DNA from: Levilactobacillus zymae | Lineage (GTDB): Bacteria > Bacillota > Bacilli > Lactobacillales > Lactobacillaceae | NCBI RefSeq assembly: GCF_032190635.1 | Contig: NZ_JAVLAS010000003.1 | Location: forward strand, 1 to 42,013 | DNA length: 42,013 nt | Direction of reading: 5' to 3' | Shown: piece by piece, positions 25,158 through 32,627 of the stretch | How the letters are laid out: every line of letters begins with the position of its first letter | Numbering within the stretch: the first letter of the stretch is position 1 | The notes under the pieces: model-generated | The model's input: only the letters and a program-made list of their open reading frames with translations | Told to the model about the DNA's origin: nothing | The model's database searches: none | Translations under genes and position numbers: made by a program

Positions 25158-25302
25158 AAGGATGTTAAATCAATAAGGTTAAACCCCATTATTAGGCATA
25201 ATTCTAAAGTTTATGAGTTTTAGAAGGATGTTAAATCAATAAGGTTAAACCCCAAGTTTAACCATGAAAGTATTTCTGATGAGTTTTAGAAGGATGTTAA
25301 AT
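25158..25302 (+). CRISPR. Type II-A CRISPR array remnant, 2 spacers
   Basis: One complete 36-bp repeat (25217-25252; GTTTTAGAAGGATG...GGTTAAACCC), a 5'-truncated repeat (25158-25186) cut by the IS3 end, and a terminal repeat (25283-25302) that matches for 20 bases and then diverges. Two 30-bp spacers lie between (25187-25216, 25253-25282). A 66-bp period and a GTTTTAGA start are typical for type II-A; I recall this repeat from L. buchneri. The leader side and cas9 are absent. Confidence 0.93.
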
Positions 25303-25336
25303 GGCCACTAGGGTATACCCTAGTGGCCGTTTTTAT
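25303..25336 (+). terminator. Palindromic terminator closing the type II-A array
   Basis: A 26-base perfect palindrome (GGCCACTAGGGTA / TACCCTAGTGGCC) followed by GTTTTTATTTTT. It begins where the last CRISPR repeat degenerates, so it would end the pre-crRNA. Confidence 0.85.
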
Positions 25337-25340
25337 TTTT

Positions 25341-25378
25341 GTGCTATACTAGGAAATACAGATGTTCATTAGAACTGT
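25341..25378 (+). promoter_or_regulatory. Resolvase promoter and possible res crossover site
   Basis: Extended -10 TG-C-TATACT (25342-25350) lies behind the terminator. A near-palindrome ACAG..GTTC-ATTA-GAAC.TGT (25358-25378) just before the ribosome site is a plausible recombinase binding site. Confidence 0.45.
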
Positions 25379-25396
25379 CCAAAAAGGAGCGGTAAA

Positions 25397-26002
25397 ATGG
25401 CAACTATTGGTTATGCGCGCGTTAGTTCCAAAGAACAGCATTTAGATCGTCAATTAAATGCTTTAAAGAATGTTGATAAGCTTTTCACTGATAAATTAAG
25501 CGGTGCAACTACCAATCGACCCAAGTTGCAAAAGATGTTGGCCTATATCCGTGAAGGGGATATTGTTTTGGTCACTGAATTAGATCGATTAGGCAGAAAT
25601 AATCAAGACCTAACCAAAATCATGAATAGCATTCAGGATAAGGGAGCTACATTAGATGTGTTAAATTTACCATCGATGACCGGCATCTCTGATCCGAACT
25701 TGCGCCAACTGATGACTAACCTCATTATTGAATTGTATAAGTACCAAGCCGAAAGCGAACGTAAACGAATTATTGAACGTCAACAACAAGGCATTGCCCT
25801 CGCTAAACAGCAGGGCAAATACCATGGCCGTAAAGCACAATATAACCAAGATGATCCCCGCTTACAACATACCTTTAAACTATATCAAGCCGGTATGAGT
25901 GATGTGGACGTGGCCCGCAATACCGGTATAAAGCGGACAACTTTTATTCGTTATCGAAAGAAATTTAAGATTGTGAGAGGTGGAGTACATGAAGCCACAT
26001 AA
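25397..26002 (+). CDS. Serine recombinase, plasmid resolvase/invertase type
   Basis: Catalytic domain with nucleophile Ser10 (GYARVSSKEQ), the conserved LDRLGRN loop and ERKRIIERQQQG E-helix, then a C-terminal HTH (MSDVDVARNTGIKRTTFIRY). 201 residues, normal for small resolvases that resolve plasmid multimers or transposon cointegrates. ATG start behind AAAAGGAG. Likely part of the plasmid backbone on this side of the window. The next ORF begins 14 bases before its stop, so the two are translationally linked. Confidence 0.93.
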   Translation: MATIGYARVSSKEQHLDRQLNALKNVDKLFTDKLSGATTNRPKLQKMLAYIREGDIVLVTELDRLGRNNQDLTKIMNSIQDKGATLDVLNLPSMTGISDPNLRQLMTNLIIELYKYQAESERKRIIERQQQGIALAKQQGKYHGRKAQYNQDDPRLQHTFKLYQAGMSDVDVARNTGIKRTTFIRYRKKFKIVRGGVHEAT

Positions 26003-26438
26003 AATTATCCTCACTTGTTTTGCGCTTCTTGTTTTGGGAGTGTGTAGCCTAGTAATAAACACCTCGGCTAACGCAGCAATCTGCCATAACGGCGTCCGGG
26101 CGGACTACCGAGGATTGATTAAATACACTAAGGCGGCCAAACGGGCTAAGTCCCACGTTGAGTGTGATACGATTTTGATAGATCAAGACAGTGCCAGCGA
26201 TACTTTCCCGGTTAACGACATCGAAACGAGCGACGGTACGATTGAACACGAGGCTCACGTTTCGAAAATCTCTGAAGCCCAACTGTACTACTTGAAAAGT
26301 CGGGGATTAGACGAAGCGACCGCCTCCCAATTGATTATTATGGGATTTTTGGAGCCCTTCACTAAGCAATTGCCCATGGAATACGCCGTGGAATTAGACC
26401 GGTTGATTAAGTTTCAGATGGAGGGCAGCATCGGCTAA
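25989..26438 (+). pseudogene. Chimera of a secretion leader and the C-terminal third of SufB
   Basis: The N-terminus (MKPHKIILTCFALLVLGVCS, then LVINTSANAA) is a signal peptide with an ANA cleavage site. From about residue 31 the sequence is SufB: RADYRGLIKYT, AKSHVECDTILID, HEAHVSKISEAQLYYLKSRG, IIMGFLEPFTKQLPMEYAVE and the end FQMEGSIG. SufB is a cytoplasmic Fe-S cluster scaffold of about 465 residues; only its last 120 are here, without the rest of a suf operon. Exporting this piece makes no sense functionally, so I read it as a recombination product fused in frame to the partner gene of the resolvase. ATG 25989 with GGTGGAG. Confidence 0.85.
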
Positions 26439-26476
26439 AGCTGTGAAATTTGCGAACGTTATGCAAAATTTTGCCC

Positions 26477-26508
26477 AATAAAAAGAACGGCGAATTAACG
26501 CCGTTCTT
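26477..26508 (-). terminator. Terminator reading leftward
   Basis: AAGAACGGCG-AATTAA-CGCCGTTCTT is a perfect 10-bp stem. On the minus strand it is followed by TTTTATTGG, so it would stop transcription coming from IS30-D; on the plus strand it also follows the SufB chimera. Confidence 0.65.
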
Positions 26509-26552
26509 AAACGATCGATAATAAAATTAAATTAGAAAACATTTTTAAATAA

Positions 26553-27588
26553 GGCAAATTACAAGTTTAATCCGAACAAGCCCGGAAACTTTCAATGGCA
26601 GTTTGTTGATGATGGATTTTTAATGGCCGTTGGTTAATAAGTTCAAGCGCTGCCAGGATTTCATCTGTCGTTACCTGGCCAAAGTTAGTCTTTTTCGGGA
26701 AGAACCAACGTAACCGTCGATTGAAATATTCATTGGAACCCCGTTCCCATGGTGAATATGGATGGCAAAAATAAACTTTAATTTGATAGTCTTGTTCTAT
26801 GGATTGATAATCGGCAAACTCTTTACCATGATCAACAGTTATAGATTTCACTTGGGAACCAAAGGTTCCCATAAACTTTTCAAAGGCGCTATTTAAGGCC
26901 TTGGCAGTTCGGTTAGGGGCTTTTATGGCCCATAGAAGTCGCGTCTTACGTTCTACAAAAGTGACCAGGCATGCTCGTGACGCTTTCCGGCCAGAAAGCA
27001 CTGTATCTACTTCCCAATGACCAAAAGCTAACCGCTGATTAACAATTGTTGGTCGTTGTTCAATCGAAGTCCCACTTGTAAATGTGCCACGGTGTTCATT
27101 AACTCGACACTGTCGGATATTTCGATTAGGTAGATCAGCTAATTCGAAAGGTAACCAGCCACGATTAAGCCAATTATAAATTGAAGCGGTACCCAAGTTA
27201 AAAGCAGTCGCGACCGCTTCTGGTGACCAGGTTAATCGCAAGTGATTGGTAATTAAAGTCACTAATGATGATGTTAGAATCGAATGGCGACCGCAAGCCC
27301 GTCTTTTGCGGTCAGCATCTTGTTGGGCCAATTCAGGGTCATAAGGTTTAACCCGGTTCAATTCATAGTGAATGGTAGATTTGGCAACGCCTAAAGCGTC
27401 AGCCATATCTTGGTAAGTATGATGACCTTCACTGACTAGTTGTGCTAGCGCGCCACGTTGAAAACTTGATAAAGTAGAGATACCCAAAGTAATCGCTCCT
27501 TATAGTTGGTTGGAATTAGCTACTACCATTGTAAGAGATTGCTTTGGGCTTTTTTTAATTTTTGTTCGGATTAATTATAGAATTTACC
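26553..27588 (-). mobile_element. IS30-family element D (1036 bp)
   Basis: Ends GGCAAATTACAAGTTTAATC and, inverted, GGTAAATTCTATAATTAATC. ATAA flanks both sides (26549-26552 and 27589-27592). Same subfamily as element E at 31044. Confidence 0.92.
26567..27487 (-). CDS. IS30-family transposase (element D)
   Basis: 306-residue transposase. HTH HTYQDMADALGVAKSTIHYEL, DDE core HWEVDTVLSGRKAS, ITVDHGKEFADY and ERGSNEYFNRRLRWFF, end LINQRPLKIHHQQTAIESF. Related to but clearly distinct from element E (many substitutions, e.g. GRKASRAC for SRSESRSC), so these are separate lineages, not a recent duplication. ATG start. No lesion seen. Confidence 0.92.
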   Translation of the reverse strand: MGISTLSSFQRGALAQLVSEGHHTYQDMADALGVAKSTIHYELNRVKPYDPELAQQDADRKRRACGRHSILTSSLVTLITNHLRLTWSPEAVATAFNLGTASIYNWLNRGWLPFELADLPNRNIRQCRVNEHRGTFTSGTSIEQRPTIVNQRLAFGHWEVDTVLSGRKASRACLVTFVERKTRLLWAIKAPNRTAKALNSAFEKFMGTFGSQVKSITVDHGKEFADYQSIEQDYQIKVYFCHPYSPWERGSNEYFNRRLRWFFPKKTNFGQVTTDEILAALELINQRPLKIHHQQTAIESFRACSD

Positions 27589-27600
27589 ATAATAAAGCCA

Positions 27601-27720
27601 AAACGTGCTCCCAAAGTCAGTTTGCGTCGCTTAATAGGTAATTGGTAACCATGTTCATGCATAACCAACGATTCCTTGTTAATGCTCACGAACTAGCCGA
27701 CTTTGGGGGTGCGTTTTTAT
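27601..27720 (+). ncRNA. Candidate structured small RNA / shared terminator of marC
   Basis: An 18-nt arm (27601-27618) pairs fully with 27699-27716 on the plus strand, including three G-U pairs, enclosing about 80 nt; a T-rich tail follows (GCGTTTTTATTTT). The three wobble pairs fit RNA structure on this strand. It also ends marC from the other strand. A 24-codon ORF (ATG 27651, MFMHNQRFLVNAHELADFGG...) spans the loop. No family recognised. Confidence 0.4.
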
Positions 27721-27721
27721 T

Positions 27722-28345
27722 TTAAAGGTGGAAGGCGGCTTGTACACCCACGATCAGCATTTTGACGCCGATGGTTGCTAAAATCAGCCCCATTAACTTG
27801 GTGATCACGTTCATGATGTTGTTGCCCAGCTTGTCCATGATTTGTTCACCGTAGATAAAAATGAAGTAAGCAATGACTGCTAAAACAACGAACGCGGCCA
27901 CGACGATGAAGGGGGTAGTTCCACTAGCCAAGTTCATGGTGGTGGCAATGGTTCCGGGGCCGGCCAAAATTGGCATGGCTAGCGGAGAAATCGCGACGTT
28001 GGTGTTACTACTGTTGACGGAATCCTTAACGGATTTTTCGGGATCGTGCTGGATCGGCGAAACGTTACCTTGGATCATGTGGTAACCAATCAACCCCAAA
28101 ATGATTCCGCCCATGATGCGGAGTGCAGCAAGGTTGATACCAAAAATGGTGAAGATGTAATTTCCGAGAAAGGCAAACAGTACCACGATGACGGTCGCCA
28201 CGATAAAAGCCAGTCGGGCAATCGCGTTGATTTCCTTGCGACTGTTATCAGCAGTCAAACTGACGAATATTGGCAAGTTAGCAAAGGGGTTCATAATTGC
28301 AAAAAATGCGGTGAATGAAAGTAAAAATGCTTGAACTAAATGCAT
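27722..28345 (-). CDS. MarC-family integral membrane protein
   Basis: 207 residues, about six hydrophobic segments, with the family features FFAIMNPFANLPIFVSLT at the start, LRIMGGIILGLIGYHMI, and SPLAMPILAGPGTIATTM in the middle. MarC/UPF0056 proteins are inner-membrane proteins of unproven function (the old link to multidrug resistance did not hold up). ATG start behind AAGGAGGA. It is a single gene between IS30 elements D and C, probably chromosomal cargo rather than plasmid backbone. Confidence 0.88.
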   Translation of the reverse strand: MHLVQAFLLSFTAFFAIMNPFANLPIFVSLTADNSRKEINAIARLAFIVATVIVVLFAFLGNYIFTIFGINLAALRIMGGIILGLIGYHMIQGNVSPIQHDPEKSVKDSVNSSNTNVAISPLAMPILAGPGTIATTMNLASGTTPFIVVAAFVVLAVIAYFIFIYGEQIMDKLGNNIMNVITKLMGLILATIGVKMLIVGVQAAFHL

Positions 28346-28492
28346 GGTCGTCCTCCTTGTTAAACGTTTTCAATGCAATGATTGTTTTTTAATTATATGG
28401 GTTAGGTGGGGAAATGCCAAGTTTGGTGATTTATGTACCGTTATTGAAAAATTAGACAATAAGTCATATTAATATTGTTCTTCTAAAGAGAT

Positions 28493-29535
28493 GGTAGATT
28501 GCAAATTTAATCCGAATTTTTGGACAAATTGGTCAGCATAACCTGATACGGTGTTTGCCAGTCGAGTATTTTAAGCGGTCGCTGGTTAATTTGGAGTAAC
28601 GTCGTCGTTAAATCTTGAGCACTAATGTGCTCAAAACGAGTCCCCTTAGGATAAAAATAACGTAAATTCCGATTAAAGCGTTCATTACTACCACGTTCAG
28701 CTGGCGTATAAGCATGACAGTAATAGGTCTTAATACCATATTGTGATTCAAATGATACTAGCCCACTAAACTCAGTACCACGGTCCACAGTAAAACTGTG
28801 CACCGGTCCATTAAAAGTTGTTAGGAACTTAGTCAGTGCTTCATTAACACTCGCTGTCGTTCGATCTTTTAACCGGTATGCCCAAAGGAACCGTGATTTT
28901 CGATCGATTAAAGTTAATAAAACTGCCTTACTATGCCCACGAGGACCAACGACTGTATCTAGTTCAAAATCGCCGATGCGATTACGTTGATTAATCATCA
29001 TGGGACGCTGTTCAATTGATCGCCCCAAAGATTGATTATATTTGGATCGTTGGTCAACGTTACGCCGTTGGCGTACGCCATGTTCAGGTAGATCATTCAA
29101 GGAGAAATCAATTCTCCCCTGATTTAGCCAATTATAAATAGATTTAGTAGCTAGTTTAAATTCGTGAGCAATCATTCCTGGTGACCAGCTTAGACGTAAA
29201 TGGTTGAGAATTTTTTGCTTTAACTCATCGCTCAGCTTAGTTTTCCGACCACATCGTGATCGCTTGTATTCGGCATCTGTTTGTGCTAATTCAGCCTGAT
29301 AAGGTTGACATCGAGATAATTCATAAGAAATTGTTGACGGTGATCGGTTCAGCCGAACGCCCATTTGGATATTGGACAGCCCTAGTTCACAAAAGGTTTC
29401 GATTTTAATTCGTTCGGAATAGGTTATACTAGACAAAAGATCAGCTCCTAAAAGATGGGTTTGTGGTAAACACCATTTTAAAGGAAGCTGATCTTTTTTG
29501 TCCGAACAGCGTTCGGATTAATTTTACAATCTACC
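28493..29535 (-). mobile_element. IS30-family element C (1043 bp)
   Basis: Same ends and length as elements A and B. Flanks AGAT (left) and GTTA (right) do not match, so no target duplication remains. The motif AATCTACC of the tip recurs 3 bases outside the right end (29539-29546). Confidence 0.92.
28507..29436 (-). CDS. IS30-family transposase (element C)
   Basis: Intact 309-residue transposase, protein identical to that of element B (DFELDTVVGPRG, FTVDRGTEFSG, AERGSNERFNR). TTG start. The missing target duplication together with identity to copy B suggests that recombination, not transposition, placed or reshaped this copy. Confidence 0.93.
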   Translation of the reverse strand: MSSITYSERIKIETFCELGLSNIQMGVRLNRSPSTISYELSRCQPYQAELAQTDAEYKRSRCGRKTKLSDELKQKILNHLRLSWSPGMIAHEFKLATKSIYNWLNQGRIDFSLNDLPEHGVRQRRNVDQRSKYNQSLGRSIEQRPMMINQRNRIGDFELDTVVGPRGHSKAVLLTLIDRKSRFLWAYRLKDRTTASVNEALTKFLTTFNGPVHSFTVDRGTEFSGLVSFESQYGIKTYYCHAYTPAERGSNERFNRNLRYFYPKGTRFEHISAQDLTTTLLQINQRPLKILDWQTPYQVMLTNLSKNSD

Positions 29536-29582
29536 GTTAATCTACCTCTTGCTTAGATTTTATTCCAGAAAATCTTTGCCTT

Positions 29583-29619
29583 AAAAAAGCTCACTAGTTC
29601 CTTGCTAGAGTGCTTTTTT
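29583..29619 (+). terminator. Terminator 0 of a promoter-terminator series
   Basis: AAAAAAGC.CACTAG pairs with CTAG.GTGCTTTTTT around a short loop. It is bidirectional in form. First of five similar hairpins between 29.5 and 32.2 kb. Confidence 0.75.
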
Positions 29620-29633
29620 ATTACATAAAAAAG

Positions 29634-29711
29634 TGTTAACATTAAGAAGCATGAGAGTGCTCTTTCATTTACGATTTGTAAGTCCCTACTGTCAGTTTGG
29701 TGAGGGCTTTT
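29634..29711 (+). ncRNA. Candidate small RNA unit 1
   Basis: AAAAAAGTGTTAACAT gives an extended -10-like box (TG-T-TAACAT, 29634-29642), about 40 bases later the terminator AAG.CCCT / AGGG.CTTTT (29680-29711). No ORF with a ribosome site. Part of the tandem series. Confidence 0.35.
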
Positions 29712-29720
29712 CTTATACTC

Positions 29721-29803
29721 TAAAAGTGTTACAATGTGAATGTGTGTATAATATGCAACATCTTCTTCTGAGTCCTCATTTTCTGGTTAATGGGGGCTTT
29801 TTT
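29721..29803 (+). ncRNA. Candidate small RNA unit 2
   Basis: CTAAAAGTGTTACAAT supplies an extended -10 (TG-T-TACAAT, 29727-29735); a further TATAAT follows about 20 bases later. It ends in the hairpin AGTCCTCATT / AATGGGGGCT with TTTTTT (29770-29803). An IS30 element is inserted directly after this terminator. Confidence 0.4.
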
Positions 29804-29811
29804 ATTGTGAC

Positions 29812-30922
29812 GGATTTACAATTCAAGTGCAACAAATTAGTCAAATAGAAAAGACTCATAGCCTGAGTCCTTGTAAAATGGAATCACCACAAGACCAACT
29901 ACAAGGAGAACCCGACTATGAGTCCGTACACCCATCTTACCTTAAAAGACCGTGAATCGATACTGCTTGGTATCTCTACAGGCAAACCTCTTGATACCAT
30001 CGCCAAAGAGATAGGTCGTTCCAAGAGTACAGTCAGCCGTGAAATTGCACGTAACGGCGGCTGGCGGAGTTATTCGGCAGGCACCGCTCAGGACCGCTAC
30101 CGGCGGGTTCGCTTGGCTAGCAGGCGTCCTCGGATCCTCGATCGACCGGGGACTCGTGACGCTGTCATTCGATATATCACGGTGCTACATTGGTCGCCTG
30201 AACAGATTGCCGGTCGCTTGTCACTAGAAGGCAGTCCTATTCGCATCAGCTATTCGACTATCTACAGAGGTATCTACCTAGATAATCTCGGCGTTCCATT
30301 GAAGAGCCATGGTGCTCGCGGGCTACCAAGGCTGCTTCGACACCGAGGCAAGACGCGCAAAATCAAAGGCACCATAAATGAACGCCGGGGGCGCTTCAAT
30401 GGCGTGCCATCAATTCACGACCGACCCCGGTCGGCAGAAAATCGCAGCTGGTTTGGTCACTGGGAAGGCGATACAGTACGCGGTAAAACAGGACACTCTG
30501 CATTAGTAACATTAGTTGACCGTAAATCACGCTATCTGCTTTCGAAGCGAACGGCCAACGCAAAAGCTGACACTGTTAGAGACGTCATGATTGAGCTGCT
30601 TGGTGCCTTACCAGCTAACCGAGTAAGAACAGTGACTCCTGACCGTGGAAGGGAGTTTGCCCGGTACAGGGAGCTGGCAGAACGTCTGAATACAAAGGTC
30701 TTCTTTCCTGACCCACACGCGCCTCAACAACGAGGAACTAACGAAAACACCAACGGACTGATTAGAGAATACTTTCCCAAGAACACAGACCTAGACCTTC
30801 AGAGCGACCAGGAAATTGAGACTTACATTGAACAACTGAATAATCGACCACGCAAGGTCTTAGGCTGGAAGACGCCATCAGAAGTCTTCATGGGTAAAAA
30901 GTTGCACTTGAGTTGACAATTC
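29812..30922 (+). mobile_element. IS30-family element H (about 1110 bp)
   Basis: Ends GGATTTACAATTCAAGTGCAAC-type and GAATTGTCAACTCAAGTGCAAC-type match at 18 of 22 positions and resemble the tips of elements F and G. Outside them the DNA reads GTGAC on the left and GTCAC on the right, consistent with insertion into the palindrome GTGACGTCAC with a 2-bp CG duplication. Confidence 0.88.
29918..30916 (+). CDS. IS30-family transposase (element H)
   Basis: 332 residues, a third IS30 lineage. HTH PLDTIAKEIGRSKSTVSREI at about 26-45; DDE core in GHWEGDTVRGKTGHSALV, VTPDRGREFARY and QQRGTNENTNGLIREYFP; end NNRPRKVLGWKTPSEVF. ATG start with AAGGAG. It has higher GC content and more CG-rich codons than its neighbours, suggesting recent arrival from another host. 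The stop lies inside the right inverted repeat. Confidence 0.93.
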   Translation: MSPYTHLTLKDRESILLGISTGKPLDTIAKEIGRSKSTVSREIARNGGWRSYSAGTAQDRYRRVRLASRRPRILDRPGTRDAVIRYITVLHWSPEQIAGRLSLEGSPIRISYSTIYRGIYLDNLGVPLKSHGARGLPRLLRHRGKTRKIKGTINERRGRFNGVPSIHDRPRSAENRSWFGHWEGDTVRGKTGHSALVTLVDRKSRYLLSKRTANAKADTVRDVMIELLGALPANRVRTVTPDRGREFARYRELAERLNTKVFFPDPHAPQQRGTNENTNGLIREYFPKNTDLDLQSDQEIETYIEQLNNRPRKVLGWKTPSEVFMGKKLHLS

Positions 30923-30930
30923 GTCACACT

Positions 30931-31035
30931 AAAAGTGCTATACTACCTACTGTAGCATTTCACCTCAAATACTACCTTCATCAATTTGTGCAGAGTTAAA
31001 AAGGCCCTCTAGTTTTATCGCTAGGGGGTCTTTTT
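30931..31035 (+). ncRNA. Candidate small RNA unit 3
   Basis: CTAAAAGTGCTATACT (extended -10 TG-C-TATACT, 30936-30944) matches the box of unit 2 in 13 of 16 positions. It ends in AAAAAGGCCCTCTAG / CTAGGGGGTCTTTTT (30998-31035). The IS30-H tip now supplies TTGACA 20 bases upstream. No credible ORF. Confidence 0.45.
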
Positions 31036-31043
31036 ATTATCTC

Positions 31044-32076
31044 GGCAAATTACAAGTTTAATCCGAACAAGCCCGGAATCTTTCAATGGCAGTCTGTTGA
31101 TGATGTATTTTTAATGGTCGTTGATTAATTAGTTCAAGTGCTGCTAGGATCTCATCAGTCGTTACTTGGCTAAAATTGGTCTTTTTCGGGAAGAACCAGC
31201 GTAACCGTCTATTAAAATATTCATTGGAACCTCGCTCCCATGGTGAATATGGATGGCAAAAATAAACTTTGATCTGATAATCCTGTTCTAAGGCCTGATA
31301 ATTGGCAAACTCTTTACCATGATCAACAGTAATGGATTTTACTTGGGGACCGAAGGCCCCCATAAACTTGCCAAAGGCGGTGTTTAGAGCCTTAGCCGTT
31401 CTATTAGGGGCTTTGATGGCCCATAGAAGTCGGGTCTTACGTTCTACGAATGTAACCAGACATGATCGTGACTCACTTCGACTAGAAAGCACCGTATCTA
31501 CTTCCCAATGACCAAAAGCTAACCGTTGATTAACAGTTGTTGGCCGTTGTTCGATGGAAGTCCCACTTGTAAATTTCCCACGATTTTCGCTCACTCGGTG
31601 CTGGCGGACATTCCGATTGGGTAGATCAGTCAATTTGAAGGGGAGCCAGCCACGATTAAGCCAATTATAAATTGACGCAGTGCTCAAGTTATAAGCGGCC
31701 GCAATGGTTTCTGGTGACCAGGTTAATCGTAAGTGATTGGTAATTAAAGTCGCTAATGCTGCCGTCAGCATCGAACGACGACCGCAATTCCGCCTTTTGC
31801 GATCTGCATCTTGCTGAGCTAATTCTGGATCATAAGGTTTAACCCGGTCCAACTCATAGCTAATCGTAGCTTTGGCGACGCCTAAGGCGTCAGCCATTAC
31901 TTGGTAAGATTTATTCCCCTCATTGACCAGTTGTGCTAGTGCGCCACGTTGAAAACGTGATAAAGTAGATGTACCCAAAGTAATCACTCCCTATATTGGT
32001 TGGAATTAGCTACTACCATTGTAAGTGATTGCTTTGGGCTTTTTAATTTCTGTTCGGATTAATTATAGAATTTGCC
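31044..32076 (-). mobile_element. IS30-family element E (1033 bp)
   Basis: Ends GGCAAATTACAAGTTTAATC and, inverted, GGCAAATTCTATAATTAATC. TCTC flanks both sides (31040-31043, 32077-32080), a 4-bp duplication. It inserted between terminator 3 and the promoter of unit 4. Confidence 0.93.
31058..31987 (-). CDS. IS30-family transposase (element E)
   Basis: 309 residues, same subfamily as element D. HTH KSYQVMADALGVAKATISYE, DDE core HWEVDTVLSSRSES, ITVDHGKEFANY, ERGSNEYFNRRLRWFF, end LINQRPLKIHHQQTAIERF. ATG start; GGGAG upstream. Intact, with clean ends and duplication. Confidence 0.93.
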   Translation of the reverse strand: MITLGTSTLSRFQRGALAQLVNEGNKSYQVMADALGVAKATISYELDRVKPYDPELAQQDADRKRRNCGRRSMLTAALATLITNHLRLTWSPETIAAAYNLSTASIYNWLNRGWLPFKLTDLPNRNVRQHRVSENRGKFTSGTSIEQRPTTVNQRLAFGHWEVDTVLSSRSESRSCLVTFVERKTRLLWAIKAPNRTAKALNTAFGKFMGAFGPQVKSITVDHGKEFANYQALEQDYQIKVYFCHPYSPWERGSNEYFNRRLRWFFPKKTNFSQVTTDEILAALELINQRPLKIHHQQTAIERFRACSD

Positions 32077-32082
32077 TCTCTT

Positions 32083-32206
32083 TATAATATACCAGATACA
32101 TCCGAATGCTACCTTATGAAGCTGTCAGGGGCACTCAAAGTATCTCTTGAGAATTATAAAGTGACGACAAAAAAGGCCCCTACTCCGCATAATAGAGGGA
32201 TTTTTT
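32083..32206 (+). ncRNA. Candidate small RNA unit 4
   Basis: TATAAT (32083-32088), then about 80 bases without a credible ORF, then AAAAAAGGCCCCTA...TAGAGGGATTTTTT (32168-32206). Without IS30-E this unit would start directly after terminator 3. Confidence 0.4.
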
Positions 32207-32265
32207 GTATGCATTCTGCTTCATTTAAACGGACAAAGTATACGTCTAAAAGCTGAACGTGTCGT

Positions 32266-32625
32266 CTATGGGTGCTTTGAACTACGGTTTTGGTATGTCT
32301 TCATATACATTTCGAACATTATTTTTTGCTCATTTGATAATTCACGCTCAGCTTTGTCCAACAGTGCTGATATAAGATCATCTTGAGTAATATATCCTAA
32401 CGAATTTTGAATGGAGTTAATTCTATTTACATTATTTTTTTGAAGTCTAACAGTTCCATACTTTTTGTTTTTTCGAGGGCGACCAACGGGATTCTTATTC
32501 GTTTCATTTTTTTCCATATCTTTTATATCAAATGTTTTACTAGGACGAGATATGACAGTTTCTTCTACGGGTTTTGTTTGTTTTAACTGGTTTCTATCTT
32601 GCTTTTTGAATTCCATTTTAGCCAT
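32266..32625 (-). CDS. Small ParA partner, presumed centromere-binding protein
   Basis: 119 residues. Charged, probably flexible N-terminal half, then a GRPRKNKKYG basic stretch (DNA minor-groove type) and YGTVRLQKNNVNRINSIQNS..., which looks like a ribbon-helix-helix core followed by LISALLDKAERELS. Proteins of this kind follow ParA on lactobacillar plasmids. The ATG lies two bases after the parA stop, with a purine-rich site inside the parA end, so the two form one operon. I infer that it binds the octamer tract upstream of parA and contacts ParA. No sequence-based family name is certain. Confidence 0.7.
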   Translation of the reverse strand: MAKMEFKKQDRNQLKQTKPVEETVISRPSKTFDIKDMEKNETNKNPVGRPRKNKKYGTVRLQKNNVNRINSIQNSLGYITQDDLISALLDKAERELSNEQKIMFEMYMKTYQNRSSKHP

Positions 32626-32627
32626 TG

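Noticed and set aside
4576..25302. A functional CRISPR-Cas immune system in this window
   Set aside because: No cas gene of either type is present and both arrays are truncated by IS elements.
25989..26438. Novel secreted protein
   Set aside because: The mature part matches the C-terminus of SufB, so a recombinant fusion explains it better.
30039..30227. Short ORFs inside transposase and FAS genes in other frames
   Set aside because: They overlap well-supported genes and show no independent signals.
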